Of a stretch of DNA of 5,011 bases, positions 1 to 5,011 are shown piece after piece (the stretch's first letter is position 1; every line of letters starts with the position of its first letter). The stretch comes from Actinomycetota bacterium (GTDB lineage: Bacteria; Cyanobacteriota; Vampirovibrionia; Obscuribacterales; Obscuribacteraceae). The DNA lies in contig CAJCIF010000334.1 in the NCBI GenBank assembly GCA_903970355.1, positions 1-5,011 on the forward strand, given 5' to 3'. A program made the translations under genes and the position numbers. The notes under the pieces are model-generated. The model did no database searches. It worked only from the letters and a program-made list of their open reading frames with translations, and was not told where the DNA came from.

Positions 1-386
1 TCTTTCGAAATATCTTGAATGAGGCTCCCGCCGAGGCTTATGTTCAAAACTTGGCAGCCTGCACAAATGCCAAGAATCGGAATGTCCATATCTTTTATGG
101 TGCGCTGCACAAGGCGAATATCGAAATCTTGTCTTTCCGGATGAGTAAGCTCAACCGTTTCGCATGGCTCTTCGCCGTACAAAGTCGGGCAGTAATCGAG
201 CCCACCAATGAGAAGCAACCCACCTAATTTGGGCAGCAAAATTTCTAAAACATCGTCCGGCATTGGCGGAATGAGAAGTGGAATGCCGCCTGCGGCCAGA
301 ATGGACTCGTAGTAAGTGGCTCTGATTCTAGCCTGTACTGGGGGTCCCGCGGAAATATCTAAATTGATGCCGATTAAGGGTTTCAT
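1..386 (-). CDS. Class I glutamine amidotransferase-like hydrolase (peptidase C26, PuuD-like), N-terminal part
   Basis: The complement strand encodes 128 residues starting MKPLIGINLD and running off the left edge, so the C-terminal half is missing. The family, which includes gamma-glutamyl-GABA hydrolase PuuD, is usually about 230-260 residues. Visible signs are the N-terminal strand, the GGxPLLIPP-type segment (GGIPLLIPP, about residues 33-41), the loop GGLDYCPTLYGEE (about 61-73), and the nucleophile elbow GICAGCQVLNISLGGSLIQD (about 106-125) with catalytic Cys108. The His/Glu of the triad would lie outside the window. The family hydrolyses gamma-glutamyl amide bonds in the cytoplasm; the substrate here is unknown. 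The elbow has Ala where many members have Arg (GICRG). The ATG at 386 is chosen from the typical N-terminus. It has no close Shine-Dalgarno, the nearest purine run being GAGGAAGAA about 24 nt upstream at the pyrE stop, so translation may be coupled to pyrE. It is the last visible gene of the minus-strand cluster. Confidence 0.88.
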   Translation of the reverse strand, partial: MKPLIGINLDISAGPPVQARIRATYYESILAAGGIPLLIPPMPDDVLEILLPKLGGLLLIGGLDYCPTLYGEEPCETVELTHPERQDFDIRLVQRTIKDMDIPILGICAGCQVLNISLGGSLIQDISK

Positions 387-417
387 ACAGAACAGGATAC
401 AACAAGGTTCTTCCTCG

Positions 418-1065
418 TCATACCACCGCGCCGCGCTTCTCCAAAAAAGCTTTTCCTTTCCCAACACTTGTATTGATAGGCATCTTCTTTTCGCACAGTG
501 GGCAAGCTTCTTCGGGCCATGATTCCAAATTGACGGTAGTTAGCGCATCAATTTTTGTGTCAGCAACGTCTTTGTCTGAAACGTTACCTCTATTACACAA
601 AACGCTAAGAGCTATTACATTTCCACCGAGCGCTCTTACTGTTTCAATCACTTTCTTAGCGGATCCGCCTGTTGTTAACACATCTTCGACAACAAGCACG
701 TTCTTGTTTGGAATACACAAATCATAGCCGCGTTTGATGTCCATCTTTTTGTCTTCGCCTTCGCCTTCTTTTTCGGCGTATATAGACAAAGTCTCGCCGG
801 AACTGCGTTTGGCATTGAGGTGATGCGCAACCCATTGGGAAAGTACAACTCCACCGACTGTCGGGCCAACTACAACATCAATTTTGTCGGCATCGTATTT
901 GCTAGCCATAAGCTTGCAGAGTTCTGAAGTCGTACCGGTATGAAGGTAGAGCGAGTCCTTGTTTACGTAGGCACTGCCATGACGACCGGAGGTGTATACG
1001 ATGTGGCTATCAACGATGATTGCACCAGCACCGCTGAGCATCTGCATGACGGAGTCTTTATTCAT
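418..1065 (-). CDS. pyrE: Orotate phosphoribosyltransferase PyrE
   Basis: This 215-residue cytoplasmic type I phosphoribosyltransferase should convert orotate plus PRPP to OMP plus pyrophosphate, the fifth step of de novo UMP synthesis. The N-terminal SGRHGSAYVNKD (residues 26-37) is the orotate/PRPP region typical of PyrE. The PRPP-binding loop is VLVVEDVLTTGGS (123-135), with acidic E127/D128. The flexible catalytic loop reads AEKEGEGEDKK (97-107), not the RKxxKxHG of enterobacterial PyrE; loops of the AEKEG kind followed by a RRGF/KRGY segment occur in other bacterial PyrEs (from memory). A C-terminal CPLC pair (C188, C191) and PINTSVGKGK resemble a tail seen in that branch. The ATG at 1065 is preceded by AAAGGCAGGG, an acceptable ribosome site. 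It lies 24 bp after the TPR gene and 31 bp before the C26 hydrolase gene. Another phosphoribosyltransferase is possible, but the SGRH..Y.NKD motif favours orotate. Confidence 0.9.
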   Translation of the reverse strand: MNKDSVMQMLSGAGAIIVDSHIVYTSGRHGSAYVNKDSLYLHTGTTSELCKLMASKYDADKIDVVVGPTVGGVVLSQWVAHHLNAKRSSGETLSIYAEKEGEGEDKKMDIKRGYDLCIPNKNVLVVEDVLTTGGSAKKVIETVRALGGNVIALSVLCNRGNVSDKDVADTKIDALTTVNLESWPEEACPLCEKKMPINTSVGKGKAFLEKRGAVV

Positions 1066-1089
1066 TGCCCTGCCTTTGAGTGGGAGAGG

Positions 1090-2610
1090 TTAGTTGGGAC
1101 GCTTTTGCATAATGGATTGCAAAGCTAACTTGGTTTCCTTGTCTTTCGGTGCCATTTTAACGGCAGTTAAAAGTTCTGCAATTGCACCATTGCGATCTCC
1201 GTCATCACGAAGAGCGAGGCCAAGGGCGCGTCTTAGCTTTATGTTCTTAGGGCTTATTTTCAAAGCGAGGCGATACTCAGTAACGGCAGAATGAAAATCA
1301 CCTTTTTTGTCCAGTATCCAGGCTAAATTTGAATGCGTATCTGGATCGTTAGGAGCAAGTTGCACTGCCAGTTTTGCTTCATGCAATGCCTCCGGCAGTT
1401 TGTTCGTATTGGCAAGGGCCCATCCTAATCCTTCATGACCTTCTGAATAATTTTCATCAAGTGAAACAGATTCCTGGAACTGTTTTACGGATTCATCCCA
1501 TTTACCAACCTTGCCGAGAGCGAGGCCATAGCGAGCCCGCACAATGGCATCTTTGGGAGCAATAGAAATGGCAGTGGCGAATTCTTCCAGCGCCTGTTCA
1601 ATTTCATGATCTGCAAAGTATGTTTGGGCTAGCACTACATGTGGTATCACGAGGTGTTCATCCAATCTGATCGCTTTTCGGCATTCTGAAGCTGCTGAAC
1701 GAAACTGACCTTGCACGCGCTCACAATCGCCAAGATAGGCATGTCCAAGAGCGTTGTCCGGATCGAGTTTGATGCTCTGGTCGTATTCATCTCGAGCATC
1801 GTTGTAGTTGCCCATCATGCGCAGCGCTTCTGCTTTCATGAAGTGCACATCACCGCTGGTTGGGCGCAATGCTTCTGCCTTGTCGTACTCTTTCAAGGCC
1901 TCTTCGTAATCAGACATACCAATAAGCACTTTTGCCAGCATAAAGTGGGCCTTGAAGTTGTCCGGGTCGGACTTCAATACTGTTTCGTATTCAATAAGAG
2001 CGTTTGTGTAATCTCTATTACCGAAGAAATCGTCACCGAGCTTGGAATGCTTTTCGACAACAGATGCTTTTTCAGGAGGCAGTTCGGTTGTATCAAGCTT
2101 TGATTTGATATCGGCCGCTTTCTCCGCTGGTTGAAGATCTCCCGGTTCTGGCTTTGGAATAAGGGCGCTCGGCGCTTTAGGCACATTGGCTGCCGCTAAT
2201 GCTTCAGCACTGCCGTCATTTGAATAAGTCTTCATTTTCGGGGAGGGATTATCCCCGGTCAAATCTTGCTGTTCGGAAACAGCCTCGGCATGGCTGTGAT
2301 GATGTTTTTTGTGCGAGCCACCCTGGGCGGCAGCGCTTACCGTCGTTACTGTTGTGATGCTACCGTCCGCGTCTTTTACAGGAGGCTGTGAACCGGTTTG
2401 CGTGGTTACATCATTGGTTTGAGGCGGTGGAGCAACCTGCACCTCTGATGTTGTGGTTCCGTCCTGAGAAGGAAGTTTGCCCATAGCCCGTCGAAAGAGG
2501 TGGGCAGCCGCATCCGCGCCGCTAGGCAAAACATAAGTGGATATGAGGCAACTAACAGCAATCAGAACGATATGCTTATGCTGCCTTGTACGTAACAACG
2601 ATCGGGTCAT
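1090..2610 (-). CDS. Exported tetratricopeptide-repeat protein with nine tandem TPRs
   Basis: The 506-residue protein starts with a basic segment and a hydrophobic stretch (about residues 13-30), followed by ADA/AAH at 32-37, a plausible signal peptidase I site. Residues 40-185 are a low-complexity linker rich in Pro, Thr, Ala, Ser and Gln, with a His/Lys cluster KKHHHSH (101-107), probably disordered. Residues 187-492 form nine consecutive TPR units of exactly 34 residues with no insertion. Each has the usual pattern of small/large hydrophobics and ends in forms such as DPDN, APKD or SPKN. A 14-residue tail closes the protein. TPR solenoids bind peptides or proteins; no catalytic domain is visible, so the role is likely scaffolding in the periplasm or at the envelope, partner unknown. 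There is only a weak ribosome site (GGAA four bases before ATG). It is probably the first gene of the cluster with pyrE, with no obvious functional link to pyrimidine synthesis. Confidence 0.9.
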   Translation of the reverse strand: MTRSLLRTRQHKHIVLIAVSCLISTYVLPSGADAAAHLFRRAMGKLPSQDGTTTSEVQVAPPPQTNDVTTQTGSQPPVKDADGSITTVTTVSAAAQGGSHKKHHHSHAEAVSEQQDLTGDNPSPKMKTYSNDGSAEALAAANVPKAPSALIPKPEPGDLQPAEKAADIKSKLDTTELPPEKASVVEKHSKLGDDFFGNRDYTNALIEYETVLKSDPDNFKAHFMLAKVLIGMSDYEEALKEYDKAEALRPTSGDVHFMKAEALRMMGNYNDARDEYDQSIKLDPDNALGHAYLGDCERVQGQFRSAASECRKAIRLDEHLVIPHVVLAQTYFADHEIEQALEEFATAISIAPKDAIVRARYGLALGKVGKWDESVKQFQESVSLDENYSEGHEGLGWALANTNKLPEALHEAKLAVQLAPNDPDTHSNLAWILDKKGDFHSAVTEYRLALKISPKNIKLRRALGLALRDDGDRNGAIAELLTAVKMAPKDKETKLALQSIMQKRPN

Positions 2611-2636
2611 GGAATTCCGAGAGAAAACAAATGTAT

Positions 2637-2653
2637 TATTTAGCGGCTAAATA
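2637..2653. promoter_or_regulatory. 17-bp perfect palindrome, candidate operator
   Basis: TATTTAGC-G-GCTAAATA is a perfect 8+1+8 palindrome. It sits just downstream of the predicted -10 of the TPR cluster (about +4 to +20) and 26 bp before the TPR start codon, where a dimeric repressor would block transcription. A degenerate relative, GTTTGAC-GA-GCTAAAC (2692-2707), lies in the same intergenic region over the candidate -35 of the divergent gene. With a one-base centre it cannot form a normal tight hairpin, which favours a DNA-binding site over an RNA structure. The binding protein cannot be named. Confidence 0.45.
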
Positions 2654-2662
2654 TCAACAGCC

Positions 2663-2691
2663 ATTATATAGGGCGTCTCTTGAATACGAAA
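2663..2691 (-). promoter_or_regulatory. Predicted sigma70-type promoter of the TPR-pyrE-C26 cluster
   Basis: On the complement strand a perfect TATAAT (-10, 2663-2668) lies about 52 bp upstream of the TPR start codon. The matching -35 is poor: TTTCGT (2686-2691) at 17-bp spacing or TTCGTA (2685-2690) at 16 bp. Transcription would start near 2656, giving a leader of roughly 45 nt that contains the 17-bp palindrome. The weak -35 suggests either a low basal rate or dependence on an activator. This rests on sequence pattern only. Confidence 0.5.
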
Positions 2692-2693
2692 GT

Positions 2694-2722
2694 TTGACGA
2701 GCTAAACGTAAGGCTGTACGAC
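2694..2722 (+). promoter_or_regulatory. Possible promoter of the HET-C-like gene
   Basis: TTGACG (2694-2699, five of six to the -35 consensus) is followed after 17 bp by TACGAC (2717-2722), only three of six to the -10 consensus. It faces the plus-strand secreted-protein gene and would give a leader of about 70 nt or more. A TATAGT at 2784-2789 is a better -10, but has no -35 at a suitable distance; TTTACA at 2756-2761 is 22 bp away. The true promoter is therefore uncertain. Confidence 0.28.
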
Positions 2723-2801
2723 ACATATTGCCAGAAAGCCGCGCCAGATTACGCTTTTACACTGTGGAACTCGCTACATTAGTTATAGTCAATTTTGTCT
2801 T

Positions 2802-3644
2802 ATGGCAATTCTCGAATTGCGCCACCAGATGAGATATGCAAGGGACATGAAGAGCAGCTCAAAACTAAATGCAATGGGAATTAATGGTCTTTTTAAGTTA
2901 ATTGCTTTTGTTACAGCGGTTTTTCTAGGGCTGCCGGTGCCTATTTTTGCAGCCGGATCAACGAGCGCTAGTGAAATACAGGACGCACTGGGTAACAAAT
3001 TTTGCCCCGGTAATCTGCGCATTATTGTTGCAGGTGCAGACAGCGAGCCCGAAACAGAGCCAACAGTTAGCGATGCATACCGCCATTTTGGCGACGAAGA
3101 TATCCTTAAGAGTCTCAATTTTTTAGAGCGAGAAAAGCGTAAAATCCTGAACCTGTGCGCAAATGCAGACACGGATCAAAACAGCAGAGTACTTGCTTTA
3201 TTCCATTTAGGCTTGCTCTGTCATGTCGCTCAAGATTTCTACCGCAAGTCAAATTACGTTGAGATAAAGTCTGAAGAGCTTGAGCGAAGCAAGAAAGACA
3301 TTAGCTCAAGCGATTTATACAATCTCGAGCTGATTGATTGGAGTGGGCTCATAAGGCTTCTTAGAGATGGGGGCCATTCAAGCATTCGTGTGAAAGCTTT
3401 CGACAAGAGCAATCCAAATTCAGAAGCATCATCACATAAAGTGGCAGGTGTAACGTATTTCGATGTCGCTCGTGAATTGAGCGTGCGTGAAACAGAACGG
3501 CAATGGCACCAGATTGAATCGCTCATTCGATCGCATTTTCATGCCAATGGCCCTTCTGTCCTCGCCGCACTTCTCAATGCCAGCGTTCCAGACAGTCTTG
3601 CCAGTGAAATCATCAACGATAAAGCGCGAGCTATTGAGGAATAG
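2802..3644 (+). CDS. Secreted HET-C / zinc-dependent phospholipase C-like protein
   Basis: This reading frame gives up to 280 residues. A hydrophobic segment (about residues 29-51, ending PIFAAGS) is a signal peptide, so the protein is exported. The core matches, from memory, the N-terminal domain of HET-C-type proteins, related to the all-helical phospholipase C / P1 nuclease fold. Matching parts are YRHF (H95), an LG...HVAQDFY..SNYVE block (H141, D145, N151, E154), and a late helix YFDVARELSVRETERQW (219-235) resembling the family's 'A..T..F' helix. Most members read QDFYxHSN; here the His is Lys149, so one expected metal ligand may be lost, although H135 and other histidines are nearby. 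Lipid or nucleic-acid hydrolysis is therefore not certain. The start is uncertain: no ATG has a well-spaced ribosome site. The ATG at 2847 (AAGGG two bases upstream) would give a more normal 35-residue signal peptide. It stands alone, divergent from the TPR cluster. Confidence 0.72.
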   Translation: MAILELRHQMRYARDMKSSSKLNAMGINGLFKLIAFVTAVFLGLPVPIFAAGSTSASEIQDALGNKFCPGNLRIIVAGADSEPETEPTVSDAYRHFGDEDILKSLNFLEREKRKILNLCANADTDQNSRVLALFHLGLLCHVAQDFYRKSNYVEIKSEELERSKKDISSSDLYNLELIDWSGLIRLLRDGGHSSIRVKAFDKSNPNSEASSHKVAGVTYFDVARELSVRETERQWHQIESLIRSHFHANGPSVLAALLNASVPDSLASEIINDKARAIEE

Positions 3645-3675
3645 AAATTGCGGAGGGAGTCTTTTCCACAGGGCC

Positions 3676-3696
3676 GTATACTAAGTATTTAGTTAC
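3676..3696 (+). terminator. Weak AT-rich hairpin after the HET-C-like gene
   Basis: GTATACTAA and TTAGTTAC can pair over eight base pairs with one bulged T and a four-base loop (GTAT), 32 bp after the stop codon. There is no U tract behind it (AGACTTAAAG follows) and no GC-rich stem, so it is a poor intrinsic terminator. It may only be a minor RNA structure at the transcript end. Confidence 0.2.
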
Positions 3697-3785
3697 TAGA
3701 CTTAAAGAAATCCGGCAAAAATGGTGGTGCAGTCTAAGAAGTCATCAATCTCATGCAGGTCAATCCATCCGGTATAAATTGGGCT

Positions 3786-3905
3786 AGGAAAGAGCCAAAA
3801 GGAAACGGCGCACAAAAGAGGCACGAAAAAGAGCCACGAAAAAGAGCCAACCCAATAACGACAGTTTCCTTTTTGGATTTGTCAGGAAAAGAGACCAAAG
3901 GAAAG
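3786..3905. repeat. Cluster of A/G-rich direct and inverted repeats
   Basis: An imperfect direct repeat of about 21 bp, pattern AGGAAA(A)GAG(A)CC then AAA(A)GGAAA, occurs at 3786-3806 and 3884-3905. Between them, GTTTCCTTTTTGG (3864-3876) is the reverse complement of CCAAAAGGAAAC (3795-3806) apart from one extra T. It can also pair with CCAAAGGAAA (3895-3904). The middle copy could thus base-pair with either flank, allowing two alternative hairpins. Strand composition is strongly purine-biased. The origin is unknown; it does not match a mobile element that I recognise. Confidence 0.5.
3823..3848 (+). repeat. Tandem 13-bp repeat (two perfect copies)
   Basis: ACGAAAAAGAGCC occurs twice without a gap (3823-3835 and 3836-3848). 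A partial related unit, GGAAAGAGCC (3787-3796), lies just upstream. It is likely a slippage product in a purine-rich tract within the larger repeat cluster. Confidence 0.7.
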
Positions 3906-4203
3906 TGACCGTTCCGATGATGCGCAGATGGTTGTCAACGTTCATGAGAATCGCCTTTTGTTCGCTACATGACCAACATAGCGAATTTCTCGATCTAATA
4001 AGCACTCCGAGCGACAGTTCATAAAGCGTACCAAGGTTTTTAAGCAGAACCTTTTGAGAAGCTTCCGTCCGGAATTAGCTATCTGAGCGTTGAGACAACT
4101 TTCAAAAAAGACGGCACATCGCAAAGCCTGCACGCATCTAAATTTTGGTCGGATCCGATGCCAATTCGCTAGCACTTAAGGCTTCCTTCTGTCCGTAACA
4201 CGT

Positions 4204-4223
4204 CGGCACCGTAGATGGTGTCG
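4204..4223 (+). promoter_or_regulatory. Hairpin upstream of the nucleotidyltransferase ribosome site
   Basis: CGGCACC and GGTGTCG pair over seven base pairs (one G-U) around the six-base loop GTAGAT. The hairpin ends 7 nt before the Shine-Dalgarno AGAGG at 4231. It has no U tract, so it is not an intrinsic terminator in the usual sense. If transcribed it would be a leader hairpin near the ribosome site. Confidence 0.35.
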
Positions 4224-4230
4224 TGCTGAA

Positions 4231-4235
4231 AGAGG
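4231..4235 (+). promoter_or_regulatory. Shine-Dalgarno site deciding the nucleotidyltransferase start
   Basis: AGAGG, within AAAGAGG, precedes the ATG at 4241 by five bases, an ideal distance. It matters because the downstream, longer reading frame has no ATG, GTG or TTG before its SDIDL catalytic motif and no such site of its own. Translation therefore most likely begins here, in the frame that must later shift by -1. Confidence 0.6.
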
Positions 4236-4240
4236 TCCTC

Positions 4241-4557
4241 ATGTTTGAGAGATTGATTGGGAGCACTCTTTCGGGAAAAGTCGCAACACTTCGGACATAG
4301 ATCTACATACCTATTGCGATGATTTCGAAGTTTTGAAAGAACAATTGATTGAATTGGGATATAACGAAGTAGAAGAGGAGTTGGTCGAAAACAGCAAAGG
4401 AAGTTTCGTTCATTTGAAATGGCAGGAACGGAATTATCCGGTTGAGATTACAGTCTACCCGTGGTCTTGGAGAGATCTGGTCCCGTATTCGTCTGTAACT
4501 GGCAAACCTATGAAGCGTGCGGATTTAGAAGCAGTACGGCGATTGGTTATTATTTGA
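4241..4557 (+). CDS. Small nucleotidyltransferase (Pol beta superfamily) interrupted by a -1 frameshift
   Basis: The gene is readable only as two joined frames. From the ATG at 4241, thirteen codons (MFERLIGSTLSGK) run to 4279; this frame then hits TAG at 4298-4300. The -1 frame from 4279 continues SRNTSDIDLHTY and stays open to TGA at 4555-4557. The joined product of 105 residues restores the canonical GSxxxGxxxxxSDxD spacing (G7, S8, G12, S18, D19, D21). E69 in PVEITVYP is a plausible third carboxylate. Such proteins transfer nucleotidyl groups to small molecules, proteins or RNA; the target is unknown. Only six residues precede GS, so the usual first helix and strand are short or missing, and an N-terminal part may have been lost. 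The junction is the slippery heptamer G GGA AAA in the right phase, so programmed slippage, a fresh one-base deletion or a sequencing error all fit. The downstream frame alone (TTG at 4333) would lack the active site. It is convergent with the alpha/beta hydrolase, overlapping it by 8 bp. Confidence 0.65.
4273..4331 (+). promoter_or_regulatory. Candidate -1 frameshift signal: G GGA AAA heptamer plus stem-loop
   Basis: GGGAAAA (4273-4279) fits X XXY YYZ with codons GGA AAA in the starting frame; slipping back one base re-pairs the tRNAs on GGG AAA. The same type of heptamer (GGGAAAG) drives the lambda G/GT frameshift. After an 8-nt spacer, ACTTCGGA (4288-4295) can pair with TTTCGAAGT (4324-4331) in eight pairs including one G-U. 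ATAG/CTAT (4297-4300/4311-4314) can form a further inner stem. Spacer length suits stimulatory structures, but the loop is large and the pairing could be chance. Confidence 0.4.
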
Positions 4558-5011
4558 TCTTGTAGACAAAATCCAGAATTGATTTTGTTAGTGGTTTGGA
4601 GGCAGCGTAGTTGACGCTATGGGAGCCATTTTTGATCACTGCAAACTTGCTCTTCGGGATTAAATGCGCAACCTGTTTAACCCATTGCTGTGGTGCGATC
4701 GGATCTTTTTCACCTCGCAGAACCAATGTTGGACATTTGATTTTGGGAAGATTGACGCGTATATCATCAACTAGCATTTCCTCAGCTGTTTGAAAACCAC
4801 GTGCAATTCCCTGATCGCGAAGGTCAAGGAAAAGTTGTAAACGAGCTGATTTTGGCTCAACAAAACCATCAAGCCAGAGCCGATAACCTTGTTGCAAAAT
4901 TGACGCCGCTTTTGGATCTGTAGTGGGTCCTGTTAAAATCAAACCTGCGATTATGTCACTTCGTTTTCGAGCAAGATGGGCTGCAATCTGGCATCCGTAA
5001 GAGTTCGCATA
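4550..5011 (-). CDS. Alpha/beta hydrolase, C-terminal part
   Basis: The complement strand gives 153 residues entering from the right edge and ending at TAA (4552-4550); the N-terminal part with the oxyanion region is outside. The fragment begins at the nucleophile elbow YANSYGCQIAAHLA, with Ser4 of the fragment as nucleophile. The elbow reads A-N-S-Y-G, not strict GxSxG. The acid is D103 in LRGEKDPIAP after strand CPTLVL, and the base is H131 in NGSHSVNY; both are in textbook order and spacing for the fold. A helical cap segment (about residues 35-85) lies between them. Members hydrolyse esters, lactones, epoxides or C-C bonds; the substrate cannot be told. The TTG at 4942 is internal and not a true start. 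Its 3' end overlaps the convergent nucleotidyltransferase gene by 8 bp. Confidence 0.88.
   Translation of the reverse strand, partial: YANSYGCQIAAHLARKRSDIIAGLILTGPTTDPKAASILQQGYRLWLDGFVEPKSARLQLFLDLRDQGIARGFQTAEEMLVDDIRVNLPKIKCPTLVLRGEKDPIAPQQWVKQVAHLIPKSKFAVIKNGSHSVNYAASKPLTKSILDFVYKIK
4566..4588. terminator. Perfect 8-bp inverted repeat in the convergent junction
   Basis: ACAAAATC (4566-4573) and GATTTTGT (4581-4588) are perfect inverted copies around a seven-base loop, starting 8 bp after the nucleotidyltransferase stop. It lies inside the last codons of the opposing hydrolase gene. The stem is AT-rich and followed by TAGTGG, not a U run, so termination of the plus-strand transcript is only a possibility. 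Confidence 0.3.

Larger units (their letters stand above)
3645..4198. other. Long intergenic region without a convincing gene
   Basis: All six frames are broken by frequent stops. The frames that do stay open (up to about 77 codons on the minus strand around 3942-4175) have Cys/Arg-rich translations without family resemblance. The region contains the A/G-rich repeat cluster at 3786-3905 and a 6-bp hairpin AAGGTT...AACCTT (4033-4053, nine-base loop). It could hold decayed coding sequence, such as a lost N-terminal domain of the nucleotidyltransferase downstream, a small RNA, or simple spacer. No tRNA, insertion-sequence end or CRISPR unit was recognised. Confidence 0.5.

Noticed and set aside
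15..21. TPR lipoprotein idea (Cys21 of the TPR protein as a lipobox; residues, not bases)
   Set aside because: AVSC lacks the usual Leu at -3 and the hydrophobic stretch before the Cys is too short; a signal peptidase I site at 32-36 fits better.
1711..2103. Plus-strand open frame of 130 codons opposite the TPR gene
   Set aside because: It is a mirror of the TPR repeats, whose perfect 34-residue periodicity on the minus strand is decisive.
2789..3172. Minus-strand open frame of 127 codons opposite the HET-C-like gene
   Set aside because: The plus strand has a signal peptide and family motif; the opposing frame shows a Ser/Arg-rich shadow translation.
3651..3658. GGAGGGAG resembling a strong Shine-Dalgarno after the HET-C-like gene
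   Set aside because: No start codon lies at a usable distance downstream, and the frames there close quickly.
3721..3777. Short ATG frame of 18 codons
   Set aside because: It has no ribosome site and no recognisable sequence; it is expected by chance.
3823..3848. Tandem repeat as the start of a CRISPR array
   Set aside because: The units are 13 bp with no spacers between them and only two copies.
3956..3990. CSLHDQH as a possible HD-domain remnant upstream of the nucleotidyltransferase
   Set aside because: Only the two letters HD match; the surrounding residues do not resemble HD hydrolases and stops follow soon.
3942..4175. Minus-strand open frame of 77 codons
   Set aside because: The translation is Cys/Arg-rich with no recognisable domain, no good ribosome site, and overlaps another equally unconvincing frame at 3784-4005.
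4333..4557. Stand-alone 74-codon gene from TTG at 4333
   Set aside because: It has no ribosome site and would lack the SDIDL catalytic residues that the same frame encodes just upstream; it is better read as the -1 part of the frameshifted gene.

Overview
This window is bacterial. It holds compact protein genes, a Shine-Dalgarno site (clear at one start, weak or absent at others), a three-gene cluster with short gaps, and no introns, rRNA, tRNA or CRISPR. Base composition looks close to balanced. A secreted tandem-TPR protein, a PyrE with an AEKEG-type catalytic loop and an extracytoplasmic HET-C-like protein would suit a Cyanobacteriota/Melainabacteria-like or similar environmental lineage. 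That is a weak guess from memory, not something the sequence proves.

Left block (1-2610, minus strand). In transcription order it reads: a 506-residue exported protein with nine consecutive 34-residue TPRs; 24 bp later pyrE (orotate phosphoribosyltransferase, the step before OMP decarboxylase in UMP synthesis); 31 bp later the N-terminal half of a class I glutamine amidotransferase-like hydrolase (peptidase C26, PuuD-like), cut by the window edge. The spacing suggests one transcript. A perfect TATAAT lies upstream of the TPR gene. A 17-bp palindrome (8+1+8) falls between that -10 box and the start codon, where an operator would act.

Middle (2611-3644, plus strand). A 191-bp divergent intergenic region leads into a secreted protein of about 265-280 residues. 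It carries the HxxxDFY..SN..E signature of the HET-C / zinc-dependent phospholipase C-like fold, with one usual histidine replaced by lysine.

Right part. Bases 3645-4198 hold no convincing gene, but do contain a cluster of short A/G-rich direct, tandem and inverted repeats at 3786-3905. From 4241 comes the most interesting item: a small nucleotidyltransferase (Pol beta superfamily, GS...G...SDIDL motif). Its reading frame is split exactly at G GGA AAA, a classic -1 ribosomal slippage heptamer in the correct phase. A possible stem-loop starts 8 nt downstream. Either this is programmed -1 frameshifting, or one A was lost from a homopolymer by mutation or sequencing error. The gene ends tail-to-tail, with an 8-bp overlap, against an alpha/beta hydrolase on the minus strand whose N-terminus lies beyond the right edge.
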